A stretch of DNA of 64,000 bases, taken from NCBI GenBank assembly GCA_017465845.1, contig JAFTVH010000058.1, positions 1-64,000 of the forward strand. The letters are read 5' to 3'. Below are positions 25,509 to 34,114 of the stretch, piece by piece (within the stretch, counting starts at the first letter, position 1; each line of letters starts with the position of its first letter). Origin of the DNA: Lachnospiraceae bacterium (lineage in GTDB: Bacteria; Bacillota; Clostridia; Lachnospirales; Lachnospiraceae). A program made the translations under genes and the position numbers. Below the pieces are notes generated by a model. That model did not search any database. It saw only the letters and a program-made list of their open reading frames with translations, and was not told where the DNA came from.

Positions 25509-27065
25509 ATGAGTATATTGAACGTAGAACACCTGACCCACGGCTTTGGCGACCGCGCCATTTTTAATGATGTATCTTTCCGCCTTTTAAAAGGTGAACA
25601 TATCGGCCTGATCGGTGCCAACGGCGAAGGTAAATCTACCTTTATGAATATTATTACCGGAAAGCTGATGCCGGATGAAGGCACTGTAGAATGGGCCAAA
25701 AATGTCCGGGTAGGATACCTGGACCAGCACACCGTCCTGACCGCCGGTCAGACCATCCGTGACGTACTGGCATCCGCTTTCGACTGGCTTTATGAGATGG
25801 AAGCACAGATGAACGATATCTGTGACAAAATGGGCGATGCCACCGAAGAACAGCTGGAGCAGTATATGGAGGACCTGGGCACGATTCAGGATATGCTCAC
25901 GGTACACGATTTTTATATGATTGATTCCAAGGTAGAAGAAGTCGGACGTGCACTTGGACTTGCAGATATAGGACTGGACCGGGATGTGACAGAGCTGAGT
26001 GGCGGCCAGCGTACCAAGGTACTGCTGGGCAAGCTTCTTTTGGAAAAACCGGATATCCTGCTGCTGGACGAACCCACCAACTACCTGGATATAGAACATA
26101 TTGAATGGCTGAAGCGCTACCTGAACGAATATGAAAACGCCTTTATCCTGATCAGCCATGATATTCCTTTCTTAAATAGTGTTATCAACCTGATTTACCA
26201 CATGGATAATCAGGAACTGAACCGTTATGTAGGCGATTACGACAAATTTCAGGAAGTATACGCCATGAAGAAAGCGCAGCTGGAGGCTGCTTACAATAAG
26301 CAGCAGAAGGAAATTGCTGACTTGAAGGACTTTGTAGCCCGCAACAAAGCACGTGTCGCTACCCGTAATATGGCTATGTCCCGCCAGAAAAAGCTGGACA
26401 AAATGGATGTCATTGAGTTGGCTGCAGAGAAGCCGAAGCCTGAGTTTCATTTCAGAGAAGCGCGTACGCCCGGCAGATATATCTTCCAGACCAAAGGACT
26501 TATCATCGGTTACGACGAGCCGCTTTCCAGAGCTCTTGATCTGGAAATGGAGCGTGGCCAGAAGATCGTACTGACCGGTGCAAATGGTATCGGTAAGACC
26601 ACTCTTTTAAAGAGTATCCTGGGACTGATTCCGCCTTTAAGCGGCAATGTGGAACAAGGAGATTATCTGCAGATCGGTTATTTTGAGCAGGAAATGAGCC
26701 AGGATGTAAATACTACCTGTTTGGAAGAAATCTGGCAGGAATTCCCCGGATTTACCCAGTATGAAGTGCGTGCCGCGCTGGCAAAATGTGGTCTGACCAC
26801 CAAGCATATCGAGAGTAAGGTTAAGGTCTTAAGCGGTGGTGAGCAGGCTAAAGTAAGACTATGTAAGCTGATCAACCGTGACACCAACGTACTGCTTCTG
26901 GACGAGCCTACCAACCATCTGGATGTGGATGCAAAAGAGGAGCTGAAGCGGGCACTGAAAGCCTATAAGGGAAGTATCCTCATGGTGTGCCATGAGCCTG
27001 ATTTTTATGATGGGCTGGCTACCGATGTGTGGGATTGTACCAAGTGGACGACCAGAGTGTTCTAA
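25509..27065 (+). CDS. ABC-F family ATP-binding cassette protein
   Basis: Soluble twin-ATPase, 518 residues, without membrane segments. ABC-F proteins act on the ribosome in translation control or antibiotic protection. The first cassette has GANGEGKST, LSGGQRTK and LLLDEPTNYLD; the second has GANGIGKTT, LSGGEQAK and LLLDEPTNHLD. The linker between them (about 240-310) is the charged P-site tRNA-interaction helix pair, with ARNKARVATRNMAMSRQKKLDKM. Length and linker fit the YkpA/YbiT group more than long-linker resistance proteins. Monocistronic, with its own promoter and a large hairpin after the stop. Confidence 0.9.
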   Translation: MSILNVEHLTHGFGDRAIFNDVSFRLLKGEHIGLIGANGEGKSTFMNIITGKLMPDEGTVEWAKNVRVGYLDQHTVLTAGQTIRDVLASAFDWLYEMEAQMNDICDKMGDATEEQLEQYMEDLGTIQDMLTVHDFYMIDSKVEEVGRALGLADIGLDRDVTELSGGQRTKVLLGKLLLEKPDILLLDEPTNYLDIEHIEWLKRYLNEYENAFILISHDIPFLNSVINLIYHMDNQELNRYVGDYDKFQEVYAMKKAQLEAAYNKQQKEIADLKDFVARNKARVATRNMAMSRQKKLDKMDVIELAAEKPKPEFHFREARTPGRYIFQTKGLIIGYDEPLSRALDLEMERGQKIVLTGANGIGKTTLLKSILGLIPPLSGNVEQGDYLQIGYFEQEMSQDVNTTCLEEIWQEFPGFTQYEVRAALAKCGLTTKHIESKVKVLSGGEQAKVRLCKLINRDTNVLLLDEPTNHLDVDAKEELKRALKAYKGSILMVCHEPDFYDGLATDVWDCTKWTTRVF

Positions 27066-27071
27066 CCATCA

Positions 27072-27143
27072 AAGGGGCTGCCGCCACCATGAAACGAAGC
27101 GGATTGCGAATATCCGTTTTGTTTTATGGTGCGGCAGCCCCTT
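27072..27143 (+). terminator. Very long hairpin after the ABC-F gene
   Basis: AAGGGGCTGCCGC and its partner GCGGCAGCCCCTT open a stem that continues, with a few mismatches, to the core GGATTGCGAATATCC (27101-27115), giving about 33 paired positions over 72 bases. It begins seven bases after the stop codon and should end transcription, though no strong T-run follows. The core resembles the GH16 leader hairpin at 50321-50341. Confidence 0.65.
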
Positions 27144-27310
27144 AAATGTAAAATACTCCCACTTGAAACACTGCTTTCTAAGATTTTCTCCGCATGATAT
27201 TTTTCATCCTGTAAAACCTACATAAAAAGGCAGAAACATCTGCGGCAATCCTATACCGCAAACATTCCTGCCTCTATGATTTTCGTCCTTAACTATGTAT
27301 CACACACTCT

Positions 27311-28189
27311 CTATTTCCATACTCTGTCGATATAATTCCCAGCCTCTTCTTCCGACACGGAAAACTTCTGCATAATTTTTTCCAGAGTACTCTCCTTGGA
27401 AACACCCAACTCCTTGCAAGTCTCTGCCAGGGCGCAAATTCCTTCATCCAGCGCTTCCTTACGACCCTCTTCACGGCCGGCACGGATGCCCTCTTCTCTT
27501 CCTTCTTCCCTGCCCTTCTCTCTTTCATAAACCTTCTCTTCCCAAGACTGCATATACTTCACTCCCATTTCTTCACTGGATTTGATTTTACGTACACACT
27601 CATGAATCAGCCGAATTCTCTCACTATCCGAAGCCTCCGCAGACTGGTCGTCGGTTTTCTCGATATAATGCAGGAAATCTACCAGTTCCTTGCTCACTTC
27701 CTTATCGTTGGTTCCTCTTGTGTTAAGAAAGATACGCACAGCTCCGTCTCCAAGCTCCAGATTCTTATCTTCTTCACAATAGCCGCGGAAAGTGTACTGA
27801 TATTTTCCTTCCCCGAACAAATCGAACGGTGTAATCATGATTATGCACGTGTTATTCAGTTTGTTAAAACTGACAGTCCCCGGCTCCAGAAGAGAAGAAT
27901 CAATAAGTCCCTGATAATAGCGGCTCCTTTTAATCAGGTCACTTTTTTTCTCCGCCTGCATTTCTGTATTGTACAAAGTGCTGTTTTGATCCAGGGCGTA
28001 TACATCCAGCCTGATAGAACGCAGCCATGGCATGGTACGAATCTCCTTCTCTGTTTGAGATGGATTCAACAGTTTGATCAAATCGTCTTGCAGAATAATT
28101 TGCAAAGCAGCTTCATGAGCTTCGGGAATGTCCATTGTCTGATCGAATAAAAACTTGCTTGTTAATGTCAATTCCTGTAGTGTCTTCAT
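27311..28189 (-). CDS. Rpn family recombination-promoting nuclease (PD-(D/E)XK)
   Basis: A 292-residue nuclease-fold protein. The PD-(D/E)XK core is visible around RLDVYALDQNSTLYNTEMQ (about 79-97), with Asp and Glu-x-Gln in the expected places. Residues 110-190 complete the domain (GTVSFNKLNNTCIIMI, FRGYCEE). The tail has a charged REKGREEGREEG run, typical of the family, then a small helical end. Rpn proteins promote RecA-independent recombination and spread between genomes. Own promoter at 28368-28396 with a palindrome at the start point. A decayed relative lies at 52967-54703. Confidence 0.85.
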   Translation of the reverse strand: MKTLQELTLTSKFLFDQTMDIPEAHEAALQIILQDDLIKLLNPSQTEKEIRTMPWLRSIRLDVYALDQNSTLYNTEMQAEKKSDLIKRSRYYQGLIDSSLLEPGTVSFNKLNNTCIIMITPFDLFGEGKYQYTFRGYCEEDKNLELGDGAVRIFLNTRGTNDKEVSKELVDFLHYIEKTDDQSAEASDSERIRLIHECVRKIKSSEEMGVKYMQSWEEKVYEREKGREEGREEGIRAGREEGRKEALDEGICALAETCKELGVSKESTLEKIMQKFSVSEEEAGNYIDRVWK

Positions 28190-28349
28190 TCATTTCTCCT
28201 TTTATTGTATACTATTATCCGAAAAATGGCAACAAAAATAACTGCTTTTTGTGCTACTATTGTAACGATACAAAAAGGTTCTCTTTCGTTTCTCTGTCTG
28301 GGAAAATCGGACGATAAGTGCCCGCTTCGAAAAACAGATATTAGATTGA

Positions 28350-28359
28350 TTCACGTGAA
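28350..28359. promoter_or_regulatory. Palindrome TTCACGTGAA at the rpn transcription start
   Basis: A perfect 10-bp palindrome placed about 10 bases after the -10 box of the promoter at 28368-28396, where a repressor would block initiation. It contains the CACGTG core. No cognate regulator is identified. Confidence 0.4.
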
Positions 28360-28367
28360 CTGATACT

Positions 28368-28396
28368 ACAATAACATGAATGGAATATTATGTCAA
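28368..28396 (-). promoter_or_regulatory. Promoter of rpn gene
   Basis: Minus-strand TTGACA (28391-28396), a 17-base spacer and TATTGT (28368-28373). The leader to the ATG at 28189 is about 170 bases and holds no other gene. A second weaker -10-like TATACAAT lies near 28205-28212. Confidence 0.6.
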
Positions 28397-28444
28397 TTTC
28401 AATTTTCTTTTTGTGTCTTGTTGCGCAAAACTTTATAACACAGC

Positions 28445-28473
28445 AAAAGGGAGCTGCCTTTATAGCAGCTCCC
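28445..28473 (-). terminator. Intrinsic terminator after rhaA
   Basis: On the minus strand GGGAGCTGC (28473-28465) pairs with GCAGCTCCC (28457-28449), followed by TTTT and then mixed bases. It ends the rhaBA transcript about 55 bases after the rhaA stop. Confidence 0.8.
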
Positions 28474-28528
28474 CGCACTTCTGTATGAAACTCTGTTATG
28501 TATGCCTTATTGATAATGCATACAAACA

Positions 28529-29782
28529 TTATACTCTCTTACTCAAAACTTCCTCTTCGTACTTCACAATATCCTGATACCAGCTTGCATCTCCTGCCAC
28601 GCCGCAAACCTTGCAGTACTCAGCCCATACATCGCTGTAAGGAAGATCCTTGGCATTCTCCTGCATAACCATCAGCTCGGTAAACTTGCTCTCATCCTGC
28701 AGCTTCTGAAGGGACTCATGGGGCATGCACATAGCCATCAGCATTGCTTTCTGCCAGCTTCTGATACCTACTACCCATGCAGAGATACGGTTGATGCTTG
28801 CATCGAAGTAGTCGAGAGCCATGTAAACTCTGTCAAGTGCGTTGCAGCGAACGATTTCCTTTGCAATCTCCTTGGTCTCGTCATCCAGTACCAGTACATG
28901 GTCGGAATCCCAACGGATACCTCTGGTGATGTGGAGTGCAATCTCAGGATAGAAGCACAGCAGTGCAGGAATCTTGTCGGATACTACTTCTGTAGGATGA
29001 TAGTGACCATTGTCCATCAAAGGCAGTACGCCGTCGTGAGAAGCCGCAAAGCTTAAGGTAAACTCAGCGCTTCCGGCAGTATAAGCTTCTACACCGATAC
29101 CGAATACCTTGGATTCTACACAAGGCTTAACAAGGTTCTTGTCAAAAGGCTCAGCCAGGATAGCTTCGATAGACTCTTTATAACGCATTCTGGGACCCAT
29201 TCTGTCTGCAGGAACATCCTTGAAACCGTCACCGATCCAGATATTCATGACACAGGGAACGCCGGTCTGCTCTGCAAAATACTGGGAGATACGGATACAT
29301 GCTTTACCATGATTGATCCAGAACTTTCTGGTCTCTTCATCAGGGCTGGTCAGTGTCAGACCGTCTTTTACCTTAGGATGAGAGAAGAAAGTAGGGTTAA
29401 AATCGATACCCATATTTCTCTCTTTCGCAAAATCTACCCATTTCTGGAAATGCTTTGGCTCCAGCTTATCTCTGTCAACATACTCGCCGGGCTCGAAAAT
29501 TGCGTAGCTTGCATGCAGATTCAGTTTCTTTTTGCCGGGAGTCAGGCTCAGTGCCTTATCCATATCAGCCATCAGCTCTTCGGGAGTTCTGGCCTTGCCG
29601 GGATAGTTACCGGTTGTCTGGATACCACCGGTCAGAGGACCGTCCTGGTCAAAACCTTTTACATCATCCCCCTGCCAGCAGTGAACTGCTACAGGAATGT
29701 TCTGTAATTTGGCGATGACAGCATCTGTGTCTACGCCGTATGATGCAAAAATCTCTTTTGCAGATTCATATCTTGTGCTCAT
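28529..29782 (-). CDS. rhaA: L-rhamnose isomerase
   Basis: Converts L-rhamnose to L-rhamnulose in the cytoplasm, metal-dependent TIM barrel; 417 residues, family length. Recognisable blocks are VAVHCWQGDDVKGFD near the N-terminus, SYAIFEPGEYVDRD, HPKVKDGLTLTSPD, VMNIWIGDGFKDVPADR and MDNGHYHPTEVVSDK. The metal-binding Glu, Asp and His residues of these blocks are present. It is 28 bases after rhaB in the same transcript. No rhamnulose-1-phosphate aldolase gene is found in the window, so the pathway must finish elsewhere. Confidence 0.95.
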   Translation of the reverse strand: MSTRYESAKEIFASYGVDTDAVIAKLQNIPVAVHCWQGDDVKGFDQDGPLTGGIQTTGNYPGKARTPEELMADMDKALSLTPGKKKLNLHASYAIFEPGEYVDRDKLEPKHFQKWVDFAKERNMGIDFNPTFFSHPKVKDGLTLTSPDEETRKFWINHGKACIRISQYFAEQTGVPCVMNIWIGDGFKDVPADRMGPRMRYKESIEAILAEPFDKNLVKPCVESKVFGIGVEAYTAGSAEFTLSFAASHDGVLPLMDNGHYHPTEVVSDKIPALLCFYPEIALHITRGIRWDSDHVLVLDDETKEIAKEIVRCNALDRVYMALDYFDASINRISAWVVGIRSWQKAMLMAMCMPHESLQKLQDESKFTELMVMQENAKDLPYSDVWAEYCKVCGVAGDASWYQDIVKYEEEVLSKRV

Positions 29783-29810
29783 TTTATGTATACTCCTTTC
29801 ATACCACCTG

Positions 29811-31223
29811 TTATGCCTTATAAGTTTTCACCGCAAAGGACTCAAAGACGCAGTCTCTTGCACTTGCAAGGTCGGTCAGTTCGCCGTTTGTCATCATCTG
29901 CACCATCAGGTTACCGATTGCAGTTGCCTCGGTCGGTCCTGCAAATACGGTTCTTCCGGTATATTTTGCAGTCAGAATATTCAGATATTCTGCATTGGCG
30001 CCACCGCCTACCACACTGATGCTGTCGTAAGTCTTTCCGGTCATCTCCTGAATCTCCTCGATGGTATCGGCATAGCACTTAGCCAGGCTGTTGTAGATGA
30101 CAGATGCGATTTCGCCGTAAGTCTCCGGAACAGGCTGACCGCTCTCAGCACAAGCTGCCTGTACCTCTTTAATCATGTTCTTAGGTGCAAGGAAACGGCC
30201 GTCATTACAGTCTACCAGAGAAGGAATGGTCTGCTTAGAAGCCTCTTCGCAGATTTCGCCAAAGGACAGATCCAGACCTCTTTCTGCTTTCAGCTCCTTC
30301 TTTACCGACTGAATCATCCACAGTCCCATGATATTCTTCAGGTAACGGAAACGATACTGATAACCGCCTTCGTTGGTGAAGTTGTGCGCTTTGCTTGCAG
30401 GGCTGCAGTCAGCTTCCATACGCTCTACGCCCATCAGGGACCAGGTACCGGAACTGATGTATACGGTATCCGGATTGTTGCTGGGTACTGCCAGAACTGC
30501 GGAACCGGTGTCATGGGTGGCGGGCAGGACTACTTTACAATTAAAGCCTACCTCAGCCTGTACTTCAGCAGTCAGATCGCCCAGAACGGTTCCGGGCACT
30601 TTTACCTCCTGGAACATCTCAGTGGGATAGCCCAGTCTCGCAATCAGCTCCAGATCCCACTTCTTTGTCTCAGGGTTAATCAGCTGCCCGGTAGTAGCCT
30701 CGGTATATTCGTTAGACTTTACACCACTAAGCAGATAGTGGAAGTAGTCAGGTACCATGAGGAAAGTTTTGGCTTTCTCCAGATATTCAGGATGCTTGGT
30801 CTTTACAGCCATCAGCTGGTAAATAGTATTGAAAATAGCCTTCTGGATACCGGTTCTTGCATACAGCTCATCCTCAGGGATAATCTTATATACTTCCTCG
30901 TCCATACCGATGTTGCGGTCATCGCGGTATCCTACGGTATTGCCCAGTACCTGATCATTCTCATCCAGCAGTACAAAGTCAACACCCCATGTGTCTACGC
31001 CTACACTGACAGGAATCTTGCCGATTTCCTTACATTTCTTAAGTCCGGCCTTGATTTCCTGAAACAGTGCAACGAAATCCCAGCACAGCTCGCCGTCCTT
31101 CTCACTCATACCGTTATAAAAACGATGTACCTCCTCCAGAATCAGCTTTCCGTCCTCCATGTGGCACAGGATGTGACGGCCACTGGATGCTCCAATGTCA
31201 ATCGCTAAATAATAAGCTCCCAT
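29811..31223 (-). CDS. rhaB: Rhamnulokinase
   Basis: FGGY-family kinase that phosphorylates L-rhamnulose at O-1; 470 residues from the ATG at 31223 (AAGGAGAACGTA upstream). The open frame reaches 22 codons further without a site. N-terminal ATPase block is YYLAIDIGASSGRHIL. The catalytic Asp lies in VDTWGVDFVLLD, the second lobe has ATHDTGSAVLAVP, and the adenosine motif is VVGGGANAEYLN. It leads the rhaBA operon. The upstream region has only a weak -35 with TATGAT, consistent with activator-dependent expression; no rhamnose regulator is adjacent. Confidence 0.93.
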   Translation of the reverse strand: MGAYYLAIDIGASSGRHILCHMEDGKLILEEVHRFYNGMSEKDGELCWDFVALFQEIKAGLKKCKEIGKIPVSVGVDTWGVDFVLLDENDQVLGNTVGYRDDRNIGMDEEVYKIIPEDELYARTGIQKAIFNTIYQLMAVKTKHPEYLEKAKTFLMVPDYFHYLLSGVKSNEYTEATTGQLINPETKKWDLELIARLGYPTEMFQEVKVPGTVLGDLTAEVQAEVGFNCKVVLPATHDTGSAVLAVPSNNPDTVYISSGTWSLMGVERMEADCSPASKAHNFTNEGGYQYRFRYLKNIMGLWMIQSVKKELKAERGLDLSFGEICEEASKQTIPSLVDCNDGRFLAPKNMIKEVQAACAESGQPVPETYGEIASVIYNSLAKCYADTIEEIQEMTGKTYDSISVVGGGANAEYLNILTAKYTGRTVFAGPTEATAIGNLMVQMMTNGELTDLASARDCVFESFAVKTYKA

Positions 31224-31440
31224 TACGTTCTCCTTTCTAATTCCGCGCAAAAGAAGCCCACTGTATGAGGCAGTGTGGAATTCGGGCATTTTCTTCCTCG
31301 TTTTCCTAAAAAAAGGTGCAATTCTGCATCATCCCACAGGTATTAGATGTGATTTTTCCTGTGTTTGAACTTCCGCGGCGGTTGTTTCTGTTACCTATCA
31401 TAACACATATTGCTGGAAAAGAAAAGGACAACTGTTGACA

Positions 31441-31473
31441 AAAAAAGAGTCCTGATTTGCAGGACTCTTTTTT
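31441..31473 (-). terminator. Intrinsic terminator after polysaccharide deacetylase
   Basis: AAAAAAGAGTCCTG and CAGGACTCTTTTTT flank a five-base loop, a perfect symmetrical stem with A- and T-tracts on both sides, able to work in either direction. It lies about 85 bases after the deacetylase stop. Confidence 0.85.
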
Positions 31474-31481
31474 CACTCATT

Positions 31482-31559
31482 ATATCATGAGCAGAGCTCA
31501 TGATCGGCATTCGCCGCTCACGATGAACAAGCTACGCTTGTTCCCACTCGCTTGCGCTC
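31482..31559. repeat. Multi-hairpin insertion-like element at a stop codon
   Basis: Contains three perfect hairpins in a row: ATCATGAGC/GCTCATGAT, CGGC/GCCG and GAACAAGC/GCTTGTTC, plus GAGCGCAAGCGAG. It is bounded by a 10-bp direct repeat CTCATTATAT (31476-31485 and 31557-31566). The right copy contains the TAA stop of the deacetylase gene. It looks like a small non-autonomous insertion with target duplication, unrelated in its ends to the GTTACAGTTCAC family. With the rhaB leader it accounts for the 31224-31560 gap. Confidence 0.55.
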
Positions 31560-31560
31560 A

Positions 31561-32397
31561 TTATATTTCAATACTCTCTCCGGGCTTCACGCAATATGTC
31601 ACACCGGCTTTTTCAAGATACAATGTAATTGCAGTAGGATTATACACTCTGCTGTCGTTCACACTGAACACCAGGCTGCGATATGCTTCCACATAATCAT
31701 AAATCTCGATATTGGTTGCATACCAGATATCCTCGTGACCACCGGTATACTCTGCGAACTCCTCAATCACATTCCAGTTATTATCAGCTTCAAACTCGTA
31801 GCTGTGTCCCCACAGATAGAACAGCCAGGGAGCTCTTGCGGTATCTTCCTCTACAAACTTGTGTGCCAGCTCCATCAGTCTGGGATTCTTGTGGTGACAG
31901 GTGGCTTCCAGTCTCAGCCAGTCCGTAGGAATTTTAAAATCGCAGTTGGAAATCGTGGTTCTGGAATAAGCGATTCCTGAGGCTTTCAGGCAATCTACCA
32001 CCTGATCACTGTATGTACCGAAAGGATATGCCATACCTCTTACGATCGTACCAAACTGTGCCTCCAGATTCTCTCTGTCTTTAATAACCTCATAAGTGCA
32101 TGCTGCAGGAGAAAGCTGCTCCAGGAAAGGATGGGTCAGTGCATGCACAGCCACTTCCATTCCGCTGTCTTTGTAAGTTTCTGTTACCTGCTTCTCACTC
32201 ATGCGGCGGTGAATCGTTCCTTCCGGATACACCTTTCCTTCCGGCGCATACGCACCGCTGTTTAAGTTAAAGGTACCTTTCAGCCCATGCTTCTGCATGA
32301 TTTCAATCAGTTTCACATCCTGCTGCACGCCATCGTCATAGCTAAGTGTCAGCGCTTTCTTTTTCCCCTCGGGAAATCTCATAAAAATACTGGCCAT
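31561..32397 (-). CDS. Polysaccharide deacetylase family protein (NodB-like)
   Basis: A 278-residue CE4-type protein with no signal peptide. Motif 1 reads LSYDDGVQQD (metal-binding Asp pair), the His motif is VAVHALTHPFL (H-x-x-x-H), and MAYPFGTYSD carries motif 3. A later LWGHSYEFE block fits a group of cytoplasmic deacetylases seen with sugar genes. It may remove acyl groups from imported oligosaccharides, which is inference. The promoter is strong (32438-32466) and GGAGGAG precedes the ATG. The stop codon lies in a direct repeat of the adjacent hairpin element. Confidence 0.82.
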   Translation of the reverse strand: MASIFMRFPEGKKKALTLSYDDGVQQDVKLIEIMQKHGLKGTFNLNSGAYAPEGKVYPEGTIHRRMSEKQVTETYKDSGMEVAVHALTHPFLEQLSPAACTYEVIKDRENLEAQFGTIVRGMAYPFGTYSDQVVDCLKASGIAYSRTTISNCDFKIPTDWLRLEATCHHKNPRLMELAHKFVEEDTARAPWLFYLWGHSYEFEADNNWNVIEEFAEYTGGHEDIWYATNIEIYDYVEAYRSLVFSVNDSRVYNPTAITLYLEKAGVTYCVKPGESIEI

Positions 32398-32437
32398 ATT
32401 TTTGTCTCCTCCTTACCGATTCCGGTTAGTTGCCATT

Positions 32438-32466
32438 ATTATAATCCACTGCGGGCTGACGTGCAA
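32438..32466 (-). promoter_or_regulatory. Promoter of polysaccharide deacetylase
   Basis: Minus-strand TTGCAC (32461-32466), a 17-base spacer and perfect TATAAT (32438-32443); start near 32431, giving a leader of about 34 bases. Confidence 0.75.
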
Positions 32467-32511
32467 TATGAAATCTGATGATTATTTCAAGTTGTGAGAT
32501 AGCTGAATATG

Positions 32512-34044
32512 TTACTTACTTGCAAGCCATGCATCATACTGTGTCTGAATTTCGGCAATAACCGTTTCAAGACCGGCTTTTTTTAATGCATCAACCATAA
32601 TCGGAAGATATTCATCCGGATTATAGAAGCCTTTTTCTAAAAGAATTCTATATTCTTTTACAACAGCATCGCATGCAGCAATTTCTGCTTCTACCTTAGT
32701 CTGATCAAAACTGAAACCTGCTGTACAGGAAAGAATGCCGGCTTCATTAAATTCTTTGTATAAAGCTTCCTTGTTTTCGCTTTCACCGACCGCTAAAGTA
32801 GTTGCATTATAAGCAGTTACCGTCCACAAACCGCTGGTCTTATACTTAGTATCTGCAAGTATACTGATTCTGCCGTCTACTAATTCATAGTGTTTTCCTT
32901 CAATACCATATGTTAATAAATTTGCCACTTTTTCATCTGTAAACAATGTATTAAGAAACTTTAAACATGCTTCCACTGTCTCAGAATCTGCTGCAGAATT
33001 AATCATATAAGCAGAACCAAAGGCACAGCCGGTGTCAATATAGTTTTCCGTCAACTGCGCAATGTCCATTTCATACGGGTTACGAGAGGTAGCGTTATTC
33101 TTTCCATCCGGAACATTGTTCCAACTTATAAAGCCGACTTCATTTGTATTCTTTAATTCGTTAATTGTTGCAGATTTCAACTGCTCAATTTCAGCCTGGT
33201 TGATATATCCTGCCTGATTCCAGGAATATTTTAAATCAACATATTCCTTATATTCATTTGTTTCAAAAATACTTATTATCTTAGTAGTATCTCCGTTGCG
33301 TGCTACACCGGCATAATCTTTAATAAATGCAAAATCATCTAAACCATATAAGGTATATGTATGTGTGTAATTTAAATACGGATAGTCAATGCCATCTGCA
33401 TACAATTGGGCGAGCATCGGTTCAAGATCCTTTAGTTCTTTTACAGTTGAAAAATCCCAGCCATATTTTTTTACAAATTCTGCTGCAATCATTCTGCTCA
33501 TACCCGTTGCAAATTCTTTGGGAATCGGAATATAATAATTACGTCCCTGATAAGCAGAAGCAGTCCAAACACTTTCCGGAATCAGATTATATATGTCAGG
33601 ATATTCTTTAATAATATCTGTCACATCATATGCTCCATCGTTAACCATCAATTCCGGACCAAACTTAGCATTGGATACCCAAAACAAATCTATGTCTTCT
33701 CCTGCTGCAAGGGCCATTGCAAGATCACCGCCCAATTCTTCTGATTTTTTTACATCAACAGTAACTCCAATCAACGGCTCAATATACTCATTAACTGCAT
33801 CTTCTACAGCCTGCATGTCATCGAACACTTCATCACCATGATCATACATTACGTAAGTAATCTCAACCGGCTCCTTTTTTTCCTCAGATACAACAGTTTC
33901 CTGTTTTGTATCTGTTTGAGATGTTTCTGTGATCTCACTGCCTGTGTTATTGGCAGGCTCATTACCGCATGCTGTAAGACATCCGACAGTCAACGTTGCT
34001 GCAACCACAGTCGCAAGCATTTTTTGAATTTTTTTGTTTTTCAT
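32512..34044 (-). CDS. Sugar ABC transporter substrate-binding lipoprotein
   Basis: Captures a carbohydrate outside the cell for the two permeases encoded upstream. The 510-residue protein has a signal peptide ending in the lipobox LTACG (Cys26), a Thr/Glu-rich linker, and a family 1-type binding domain. It resembles LipO/YtcQ proteins of the LplABC group. GDLAMALAAGEDIDLFW is a typical early block and TGCAFGSAYMINS a later one. Last gene of the permease-permease-SBP transcript, preceded by a small hairpin (34065-34082). No ATPase gene is present; such importers usually share MsmX. Confidence 0.9.
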   Translation of the reverse strand: MKNKKIQKMLATVVAATLTVGCLTACGNEPANNTGSEITETSQTDTKQETVVSEEKKEPVEITYVMYDHGDEVFDDMQAVEDAVNEYIEPLIGVTVDVKKSEELGGDLAMALAAGEDIDLFWVSNAKFGPELMVNDGAYDVTDIIKEYPDIYNLIPESVWTASAYQGRNYYIPIPKEFATGMSRMIAAEFVKKYGWDFSTVKELKDLEPMLAQLYADGIDYPYLNYTHTYTLYGLDDFAFIKDYAGVARNGDTTKIISIFETNEYKEYVDLKYSWNQAGYINQAEIEQLKSATINELKNTNEVGFISWNNVPDGKNNATSRNPYEMDIAQLTENYIDTGCAFGSAYMINSAADSETVEACLKFLNTLFTDEKVANLLTYGIEGKHYELVDGRISILADTKYKTSGLWTVTAYNATTLAVGESENKEALYKEFNEAGILSCTAGFSFDQTKVEAEIAACDAVVKEYRILLEKGFYNPDEYLPIMVDALKKAGLETVIAEIQTQYDAWLASK

Positions 34045-34064
34045 GTTAAAACCTCCTTTTATCT

Positions 34065-34082
34065 AAACGCCTCCAGGCGTTT
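34065..34082 (-). promoter_or_regulatory. Intergenic hairpin between permease and binding-protein genes
   Basis: AAACGCCTCCAGGCGTTT is an 18-base near-palindrome with a tiny loop. It lies between the second permease and the binding-protein gene, 20-38 bases before the latter, and may stabilise the downstream message so that the binding protein is made in excess. Confidence 0.5.
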
Positions 34083-34114
34083 GTCTCCTATAAATGCGCC
34101 CTTTCAGGGTCCAA

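Noticed and set aside
27096..27119. A link between the ABC-F terminator core and the repeat family ends
   Set aside because: The core CGGATTGCGAATATCCG shares no more than chance similarity with GTTACAGTTCAC ends and lacks the TGCTYGCA tip.
29697..31208. A 503-codon open frame antisense to rhaB and rhaA
   Set aside because: It mirrors two well-recognised genes and shows no domain; it reflects codon bias in the sense strand.
31224..31440. Possible riboswitch or T-box in the rhaB leader
   Set aside because: No T-box sequence, specifier loop or known aptamer core was seen; the leader has only short unpaired repeats and a weak promoter.
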